This document shows, in pieces, positions 57,053 to 64,000 of a DNA stretch of 64,000 nucleotides (positions are counted from its first letter, which is position 1; every line of letters starts with the position of its first letter). Origin of the DNA: Nigerium sp. GTDB lineage: Bacteria > Actinomycetota > Actinomycetes > Propionibacteriales > Propionibacteriaceae. The DNA is taken from assembly GCA_016711325.1 (NCBI GenBank), contig JADJTH010000010.1, positions 329,020 through 393,019 of the forward strand, read 5' to 3'. A model generated the notes under the pieces. That model was not told where the DNA came from and made no database searches. It worked only from the letters and a program-made list of their open reading frames with translations. Both the position numbers and the translations under genes were made by a program.

Positions 57053-58332
57053 CGGTCACCCCCACAACAGCCACCACTGGGACTAGCGACCTGCACAGTC
57101 TGAACCGCCGGCGTGCAGCAGTCAGCCTCAGCAGCCGCACCGCCACAGCACGCCTCCTGCGTCGACGCGTCTGCCGTGGAGAGGCCGGCATAGCGCGCCA
57201 GCTCGGCGCGTGTCGGGTAGCGGCCGGCCAACACCGTGACTCCGTCCACGGTCACCAACGGCAACCCCTCCGCCCCCGCCGTCTTCAGGAATGCCACTGC
57301 CAGACCGTCAGCGGCGAACGCGGCCGGATCCTGCGCCAGGTTCGCCCGCGCAACAGGCACACCCTGGTCGGCGACCCACCGTGCGTCCGCGGTGAAGTCC
57401 ACTAACGCCTGCGCCGGATCGGGGCCACACACCCCGGTGTTGCAGCACAACGGCCCTTCGAAGACCTTGATCGCCGGCACGTGCTCTTCCGCTCCTGCCT
57501 GGTTTTCCTTGTCGGCCCGGATGAACGCGCTCGCGAACGCCCCCTCCAGCACGGCGATCGCCTCCTGGATGCCGGCCCCGGCCGGCAGTGATTCCGGGTC
57601 CAGTTCGCTGGCCATCTCTGCCAGGTCGTCACGGGTGTAGGTGCGGGTCACCTGGATCGACGGGTTGGCGAACCCGGCGGCGGCCAGCTTGGTGAGATAG
57701 TCGACATCGAGCAGTGCGCCGGAGACGCACCCCGTCCACAGCCCCACCACGGGCATCCACTCGGCGGGCAACGGACGCAGCAGCACGATGTCGGACACTG
57801 CGAACCGGCCGCCCGGACGCAGCACTCGGAACGCTTCGGCCAGCACCTTGTCCTTGTCGGTCGACAGGTTGATCACGCAGTTGGAGATCACCACATCGAC
57901 TGACGCGGACGGCAGCGGCACGTCCTCGATCGTGCCCTTCACGAACCGGGCGTTCTCAGTTCCCGCCTCGGCGCGGTTCCGCTCCGCGAGGGCCAGCATC
58001 TCGTCGGTCATGTCCAGCCCGTAGGCCACCCCGCCCGGCGCTACCCGGCGAGCTGACAACAGCACATCCAGTCCACCACCTGAGCCCAGGTCCAGGACGG
58101 TCTGACCCGGCACCAGATCAATCAACGCAGTCGGGTTCCCACACCCCAACGACGCCGCCAACGCACCTTTCGAGGGAGCTTCGCCCGGCTCATACAGGTC
58201 GGCCGTCACAGGATCGGCCGACCCGCACCCCGACGGGCCACAACACGACCCGCCGCCGGACTCCAGCACACTCAGGGCCGCGGTCGCGTACCGCTGCCGC
58301 ACCGCTTCCCGCATCTCCGCCTGCTCGGCCAT
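57049..58332 (-). CDS. ArsM-ArsD fusion: arsenite methyltransferase joined to an arsenic metallochaperone
   Basis: 427 residues. The first ~275 are an ArsM-type methyltransferase: SAM motif VLDLGSGGGLD (79-89) and the three conserved cysteines C64 (LGCGNP), C152 (NCVINL) and C201 (TGCVSG). From ~286 it is ArsD: IKVFEGPLCCNTGVCG with C295, C296 and C301, then GLPLVTVDG and GRYPTRAELARYAG. Cysteine pairs at 395/396, 405/406 and 422/423 end the protein, and CC at 30/31 is near the start. Upstream ATGs (for example 58371, well placed after AGGAGG) are alternative starts. It could methylate arsenite, pass it to ArsA, or both. Confidence 0.9.
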   Translation of the reverse strand: MAEQAEMREAVRQRYATAALSVLESGGGSCCGPSGCGSADPVTADLYEPGEAPSKGALAASLGCGNPTALIDLVPGQTVLDLGSGGGLDVLLSARRVAPGGVAYGLDMTDEMLALAERNRAEAGTENARFVKGTIEDVPLPSASVDVVISNCVINLSTDKDKVLAEAFRVLRPGGRFAVSDIVLLRPLPAEWMPVVGLWTGCVSGALLDVDYLTKLAAAGFANPSIQVTRTYTRDDLAEMASELDPESLPAGAGIQEAIAVLEGAFASAFIRADKENQAGAEEHVPAIKVFEGPLCCNTGVCGPDPAQALVDFTADARWVADQGVPVARANLAQDPAAFAADGLAVAFLKTAGAEGLPLVTVDGVTVLAGRYPTRAELARYAGLSTADASTQEACCGGAAAEADCCTPAVQTVQVASPSGGCCGGDR

Positions 58333-58352
58333 CACACACCATCCTTGGATGA

Positions 58353-58397
58353 ACAATTGTCGAAACAGCATCCTTCCCTCCTGTTTCGACATATGTC
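58353..58397. promoter_or_regulatory. Twin palindromes between arsM-arsD and arsR (right copy)
   Basis: GACATATGTC at 58388-58397 is perfect. The second site is ACAATTGT at 58353-58360, one base off the left-arm GACAATTGTC. Same layout and spacing as on the left. Confidence 0.55.
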
Positions 58398-58408
58398 AAG
58401 ATAGGACC

Positions 58409-58741
58409 GTGAAAGAGTTGCCCACCATCCAAGCCAACACCTGCTGCGGCCTAGGCACCACCACCATCGACGAAACCGAAGCCGCACGGATCGCACCCAT
58501 GTTCAAAGCCCTCGGTGACCCCGTCCGCCTCCGCCTCGCCGGACTCATCGCCAGCCAAGCCGAAATCTGCGTGTGCGAACTCACCCCCCACTTCCAGCTC
58601 TCCGGACCCACCATCAGCCACCACCTCAAGACCCTCCGCGAAGCCGGCCTCATCGACGGCGAACGCCGCGGCACCTGGGTCTACTACTGGATCAAGCCTG
58701 GGGTGCCTGGTTTCTTCCGGATTCGGGATCCAATAAGATGA
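58409..58741 (+). CDS. arsR: ArsR-family arsenic repressor, C-terminus replaced by IS3 sequence
   Basis: 110 residues from a GTG. Winged helix: PMFKALGDPVRLRLAGLIAS, sensor EICVCELTPHF (C-x-C as in E. coli ArsR), recognition helix SGPTISHHLKTLREAGLI and wing GERRGTWVYYWIKPG. After residue ~100 the frame runs into IS3(a) and ends eleven codons later (FFRIRDPIR), so the last dimer helix is lost. It may still dimerise through the N-terminal helix. It probably represses itself and the divergent arsM-arsD-arsA operon. Confidence 0.85.
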   Translation: MKELPTIQANTCCGLGTTTIDETEAARIAPMFKALGDPVRLRLAGLIASQAEICVCELTPHFQLSGPTISHHLKTLREAGLIDGERRGTWVYYWIKPGVPGFFRIRDPIR

Positions 58742-61264
58742 TTTCTAGAAGAGGAGAGCAGCGTATGTCGGGTAAGCGGGGTAGGTTTAGTCCGGAGTTT
58801 AAGAAGCAGCTCGTGGAGGCGTATCGGGAGCAGCGGGACAGTAAGACGTTGTCGCAGGTGGCCCGTGAGCATGGTGTCGGGACGGAAACGTTGCGTAGCT
58901 GGGTGAAGAAGGACCTTGCTGAGAACCCGCAGACCGAGCCGCCGTTGAGCGTGTCGGAACGGGCACGGCTGGCTGAGCTTGAGCGTGAGGTCCGTGAGTT
59001 GAAGCTTGAGCGTGAGTTCCTGGGAAAAGCCGCGGCCTTCTTCGCGAAGGAGTATCGGTGAGCAAGCGGTACGCGTTCATCCACGCGGAGAAGGCAACGA
59101 TCAATGAGGATGGTACTCCGCGGTACCAGGTTGGAGTGTTCCCGAAATAATGGAGGCGTTGTTTATGCCGCGAGTTCGTGGATGTCTCTGAATCCTAGCT
59201 CGTATTCGTGTGGTGTCAAATAGCCTAGTGTCGAATGCCTGCGGGTGCGGTTGTAGTACATCTCGATCCACTCGAACGTGGCCTTCACCACCGATTTCAG
59301 GTCCGGCCAGGGCCGGGTGTGGATGAGTTCCTTCTTGTACGACGCGAAGAAACTCTCCGCGACCGCATTGTCGTAACAGATACCCGTCCGGCCCAACGAA
59401 CGACGGATCTTGTTCTTCTTGCAGAACGTCGCGAAATCGTGCGACGTATATTGTGTCCCGCGATCGGAATGGAATATGACCTTGCCCTTGGGTCGGCGTT
59501 GCTTGAGGGCCATGGTGAGGGCGTCGGTGACCAGCTCGGTGCGCATGTGGTCGGCGACCGCCCCCCGACCACCCGCCGCGAGTGAAGGTCGATCACGGTC
59601 GCCAGGTACACCCACCCGTCCCAACTCTTGATGTACGTGATGTCGCCGCACCACCGCTGATCGCGCTTCTTCGCGGTGAAGTCCCGGCCGATCAGGTCCG
59701 GGGCCGGCACCGGCCGTTCTCCGTGGATCGTGGTCTTCTTCCACGCCCGCGGGTGGCGTCCCCGCAAGCCAGCCGCCTTCATCAGCCGCCACACCCGCTT
59801 CCGCGCCACCCGATGGCCCTGGGACACCAGCTCGGCGTGCATCCGCCGTACCCCGGGTTGCCCTGCAACCGGTCGAACAACACCCCGATGAGGCGCAGCA
59901 GCGCCTCATCGGCCGAGCATGCTCCGACACCGGACGCCGGCGCCACGCGTAGTAGCCCGAGGTCGACACGCCCAACTCGGCACATGAACTCGACGGGGTA
60001 CTGCCTGGATTCGGCCCAGTCCGCGATCGCAGCGAAGATCACTGCTGGTCTTTCGCGAACCAGGCCGCTACTTTTTTCGCGAACTCGGCCTCCATCTTCA
60101 AGCGGCGGTTCTCCGAGCGGAGTCGTTCCAGCTCGGCCCGCTCGTCCTCGTTCAACGGCCGGACCGGTTCACCGTCTCGCGCGTCTCGTGCTTTCTTCAC
60201 CCATTTCCCCAAGGTCATCTCATGCACGCCGATACTGCGCGCCACGTCCGCGATCGTGCGTCCGTCATTCAACACGAACTCTACCGCTGACGCTTTGCTC
60301 CTCCGTGAACGCCCTCCGTGTCGATCCCATCGTCGGTTCCTCCCAAGATCAGGAACCCGCGAAATATGTCCCACCCTCCACCAAACCGGAACGTTCCAGG
60401 TCCGGCAGATGTGTGGCTGGCTGGGCGTGTCGAGATCGGGCTATCACGAATGGGTGAAGCGTCCGGTGTCGGCGCGACGGCCCGATGGCGTGCGGATCTT
60501 GGTGATGTCATCGAGGCCCTCCACGACGCCAACGACGGCACCTGGGTACCGGCGGATGCACGCGCCCTGGCCAGGTCGGTCGGCGCTGTCACCCCGGACA
60601 CGGTGCGCTCGGTCATGCGTGAGCGTGGCGTGGCTGGCTGTCGCCCGCAGCAAGCGGCGCTGCACCACCAGGCAGGCTGCGCAGGTGGCTGACATCCCCG
60701 ACCTGGTGGGGCGTGATTTCACCAGCGACACCGCCGGAGCGAAACTCGTGGTTACATCACCTATGTGCCGACCGCGGAGGGCTGGTTGTATGTTGCGTTG
60801 GTCATCGACTGCTTTTCGCGTGCGATCATCAAGGCGGGCCATGGACGATAACTACAAGACCCCGTTGATCACCGCCGCGATCCGGGCGGCCGCCCGCCGC
60901 GTCCCCCTTCCCCCGAATGCCGTATTTCATTCGGACCGTGGAAGTTAATTACACTTCCGATGAATACGCCACGGTACTCGACCGGCTCCGGGTTGAGTCG
61001 TCGGTCGGGCGTACCGGGATATGTTACGATAATGCTCTGGCTGAGTCGACGAATGGCGCGTTGAAAGTGGAGTTGGTGAACCGGCGCCACTATCCGACCC
61101 GTGAGATTGCTCGCAAGGATATTGCGCGGTGGATCGAGTTGTTCTATAATCAACGCAGGTTGCATTCAACACTCGGGTACAAGACACCCAACGAAGTCCT
61201 GTACGGCGACCACAGTAGTCCAATAGCCCGCCTGAAAACGACCAATAACCGAGTCCGGAAATTT
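58711..61264 (+). mobile_element. IS3-family element (a) with nested (b), right copy
   Basis: Mirrors 7721-10284, flanked by CTGG at 58707-58710 and 61265-61268. OrfA (58765-59061) is intact. OrfB is interrupted at 59,131/60,381 and its C-terminal part (60381-61237) carries several indels. The nested element (b), 59132-60380, has OrfA (60039-60332, readable from SKASAVEFV) and a frameshifted OrfB (59163-60042). Confidence 0.82.
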
Positions 61265-61543
61265 CTGGCGGCCGGCCCAGTATCGGGCTCCGGGTTCCTG
61301 CAGAGCGCCAGGGTACGGCATGGCCCAGGCGCTCGGCCAACTCGCCCGGGGCCTGGAGCGGTCTTTGTCCACCTTCGACGTCTGGAAGACGACGGCCGCG
61401 ATCCGGCGGACTCGGTCGCGCACGCGGTCAACGCGTTGACCGACGCCGCGGACCTGCTGCAACATGTGGGGCCGCTGCTCGGCAACGCCCAGGCGGCGAT
61501 CTCTCGCCAGGGCTATCGCACCCAGGGTCAGGATGCCGGATAG
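61265..61543 (+). pseudogene. Hypothetical gene remnant, right copy
   Basis: Counterpart of 7442-7720; the last ~55 codons (DPADSVAHAVNALTDAADLL onward) are readable and end at 61543. Frame errors precede them. Bases 61544-61789 hold no gene. Confidence 0.5.
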
Positions 61544-61789
61544 GGACCTGAGTCTCCATGGCGGGATAGAACGCCGCCCCGGCGCCAGGTCAACCAAAGC
61601 GACGCCGTGGGCGCATCCGCGGCATGCCTCAAGCCAAGCTCCGCCTCGGAACCGCGACGGACCACAACCCGGCTCGTGATCATTCCGCTCATGCCGATGT
61701 GAGGTCAAGGCTCGAGCCCCGGGTCGGGTTGGTACGCGCGCGGCTGCGGATGGGCGTGGGTGTCACCGTCGCAGGAGGTCCCGGGATGT

Positions 61790-62180
61790 CTAGTGTGGGG
61801 TGGTGGCTTCGCCGATGAGGAGAAGAGGAGCCAGAAGGCGGTTACTACCGCGCCGGTGATCAGTCCTGTCCAGGCCTGCCCGAGGTCCGGTGTTGCCGGG
61901 CGAGGGCGTAGCTGCCGGCGACAAGGCCGACCAGACCGAGGGTGATCGAGGCCGGGTACAGCCACGGCGCGATCCTGCTGATCTGGTCGACCCCGTCAGG
62001 GGCCATCGCGCTTCCGATCATCGGTGCGGCCACGCGAGCAAGGCGGCGGTGCCGCAGCCGAGGAGATCCATCCCGGGTGTCCGCCATGGTCCTTGGTCGT
62101 CGGTCCGTCGTCGGGTGTCGCCGATGACCAGCGCGCCCAGGACCAGTGCCGCAACGAGGCGCGCTCAGGCCAGCGATCAT
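61790..62180 (-). pseudogene. Four-helix membrane protein, right copy, multiple indels
   Basis: Counterpart of 6802-7191. Helix fragments (PWLYPASITLGLVGLVAGSYALARQ) are readable, but in three frames. Confidence 0.6.
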
Positions 62181-62191
62181 GACTCCTCCTC

Positions 62192-63466
62192 CAGGGTCCC
62201 GTCAAGGTCGGTGAGAGTGCGGGTTGACTTGAGGGGTTTGTTGGCGTGTCTTGCACGGGGACGCGGTCCTTGCGCTCAGGATGGAAGCGCTAAACCATCC
62301 AGCCTGATTAAAGGACCGCGTCCAGTGACATCTTCCCTGTCACGGCCGCTCGCGTCGACCCGACGTTGCTGTGCCGCCACCCTCGTCCAACTGTTCCGCT
62401 TCTACCCGATCCCAGAGACCCCAGAGGCCTTCGCCATCGGCTGGATGTCATCCTCGCCCTCGCTGTGGCCGCAGTGGTTGGGGGTGGGCGGTCGATGGCG
62501 GCGATCTGGGAGTTCGCCCAAGACGTCGGAGCCGACCTGCTGGCCCAGCTCGGGATGCCAGCGGCGATCCCTTCCGAGCCGACGATCCGCCGCCTGATCG
62601 AGGCCATCGATCCTGTCGTGTTCAGCATGCTGCTGGGTGCTTGGATGAGGATCAGGTGGGACAGGATCGATGGTCAGCAGGTGATCGCTGTCGATGGCAA
62701 GACGGTGCGCCGGGCCTGCGCCGCGGGGCAGCGGGCACCGCATCTGGTCTCGGCGCTCTCCCATGGCACCGGCCTGGGTGCTTGGCCAGGTCAAGGTGGA
62801 TTCGAAGACCAACGAGATCCAGCAACCCGCGATCTGCTGGGCATGATGGACCTGGCTGATGTCGTGGTCACCGCGATGCACTCCATACGCAGCGGGACAC
62901 TGCCACCTTCATCACCAGGCGGGGCGGCGACTACGTGCTGACCGTGAAGGGTAACCAGCCGAACCTGTTCAAGGCGTTGGCGGCCCTGCCGTGGAACCAC
63001 AGGTCCCCGGTGAATCCGAGACCCAGAAGGGCCACGGCCGCCGTAGCACCCGGACCATCAAGGCGGTCAGTGTCCGGCCTGGATCAGCTTTCCCGGCGCC
63101 CAGCAGGGTGCTGCAACTGCGTCGCACCACCACCGCCAACGGCAAACCACGTGTTGAGGTGGTCTACCTCATCTGCTCCAAGACCATGGCGCTGCCCAAC
63201 CCAGCTGGTCGCTGGCTGGAGTTCGTGGGCACTGGGGCATCGAAGACAAGCTCCACTGGGTCCGCGACGTCACGTTCGATGAGGACAGGTGCCGGATCAG
63301 GACCGGCGTCGGTGCTGAAAACATGGCCACCCGCAACCTGGCCATCAGCTCCGCAGACTCGCCGGCGCATCCAACATTGCCGCAGCCCTGCGCGCCGTGT
63401 CCAGAGACGTCAAACGCGCCGTCAAACTCTACTGACAAGCTAGAACCCGACAATGACGGGGCCCTG
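62192..63466 (+). mobile_element. ISAs1-family element, copy C (right-arm counterpart of copy A)
   Basis: Ends as in copy A. The 10-bp duplication reads ACTCCTCCTC on the left and, with one base changed, GCTCCTCCTC on the right. The transposase (62281-63443) is broken by many indels relative to copies A and B. Confidence 0.88.
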
Positions 63467-63506
63467 GCTCCTCCTCGAGCCAGGAACCCGCTCACTCAAT
63501 TCTAGG

Positions 63507-64000
63507 AAGCTGGGGTGCACATCCGGACTTGTCGGGATCGTGTGATCTCTGTTCCTGGGGGTTGCCGAGGGAGGTAGCGGTGGATGCCGGTGGCGTGCGT
63601 GATGAGCGGGATTCGGGCGATCCAGGCGGGGAAGCCCATTCTCGGTTCGATGTCGTCGAAGAAGGAGAACGATTCTACCTTCTGGATCCCAGGCAGCCCA
63701 CGACTCGAGTTCCCGCGTGTGGATCCTGCACGCCCCAGCGCATCGGGCCGCGACCGGATGAGGGCAAGGTGCAGGTTCTCCATCCGCAGGCGTGCGGTGC
63801 GGTGGGTGTCTTCGCGATCAGTTCCGAGCCCGGGAACCGGTCGCGCAGTCTGCGCACCAGGTCACGGACCCGATCGGTTTCGGTGGCACAGCACGGCTCC
63901 TCGGCCACGAACATCACCCGCGAGCCGGTCTCGACGCTGATGTCGTCCGGCCAGGGGCTGGTCGAAGACTGGGGGTGGCCAGGTAGTGGTCGCGGTCGGA
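63507..64000 (-). pseudogene. LCM-family methyltransferase, right copy, partial and damaged
   Basis: 3' part of the gene at 4605-5471, running off the window. Readable pieces include VESFSFFDDIEPRMGFPAW and RDLVRRLRDRFPGSEL in different frames. Confidence 0.7.

Larger units (their letters stand above)
47010..64000. repeat. Right arm of the large inverted duplication
   Basis: Reverse complement of 4,980-26,276 apart from private IS. It has one private IS3-type element (50,498-52,065). Past about 59 kb the number of single-base differences from the left arm rises sharply, breaking nearly every gene. That suggests poor consensus rather than biology. Confidence 0.93.

Overview
The window is high-GC bacterial DNA. 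Codon use, mycothiol-type arsenate reductase families, a YhgE/Pip transporter set and an AlbA_2-type regulator all point to an actinomycete; the genus cannot be fixed from sequence reading alone. The first 123 bases are pure C and look like an assembly artefact. Many genes are broken by single-base homopolymer differences, worst beyond about 59 kb, which suggests a long-read assembly with thin coverage near its ends.

The dominant structure is a large inverted duplication. A left arm (about 4,980-26,276) and a right arm (47,010-64,000) are reverse complements of each other around a unique 20.7 kb spacer. Removing the insertion sequences (IS) found in only one arm, with their target duplications, leaves about 15.43 kb on the left and 15.42 kb on the right. 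The left arm has four private IS (two IS1380-type, two IS3-type). The right has one (a different IS3-type). The inner end of the left arm falls exactly on the terminus of an IS21 element. The right arm is still rising at the window edge.

Each arm carries, reading inward from its outer end, an O-methyltransferase gene, an ISAs1 element, a four-helix membrane protein gene, a nested pair of IS3 elements, an arsenic resistance locus, a secreted/lipoprotein gene pair and an IS21 element. The arsenic locus has arsR divergent from an operon of an unusual ArsM-ArsD fusion gene and arsA. After a terminator comes arsC, divergent from an ArsR-phosphatase fusion gene and a third phosphatase-type reductase gene. 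In the right arm arsM-arsD and arsA are intact; in the left arm they are interrupted by three IS. No ArsB or Acr3 efflux pump gene is visible. The proposed flow is arsenate reduction, then methylation and/or delivery of arsenite by ArsD to ArsA.

Left of the duplication (1-4,980) lie hypothetical genes and a compact set: an alpha/beta hydrolase fused to an ATC-hydrolase-like domain, an SRPBCC protein and the LCM-type O-methyltransferase, probably one operon.

The spacer (26.3-47.0 kb) mixes intact modules with debris. Largely intact are an ABC ATPase, YhgE/Pip and TetR set, a HigBA toxin-antitoxin pair, an AlbA_2 regulator, a tyrosine integrase beside a tRNA 3'-end attachment scar, and an excisionase-like gene. 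The debris includes pieces of an SRPBCC gene cut by ISAs1, a histidine kinase, a response regulator, an MFS transporter, a UvrD-like helicase, a TetR gene and a family 1 glycosidase. A 39-bp inverted repeat pair bounds 30,325-36,780. No rRNA gene, complete tRNA gene or CRISPR array was seen.
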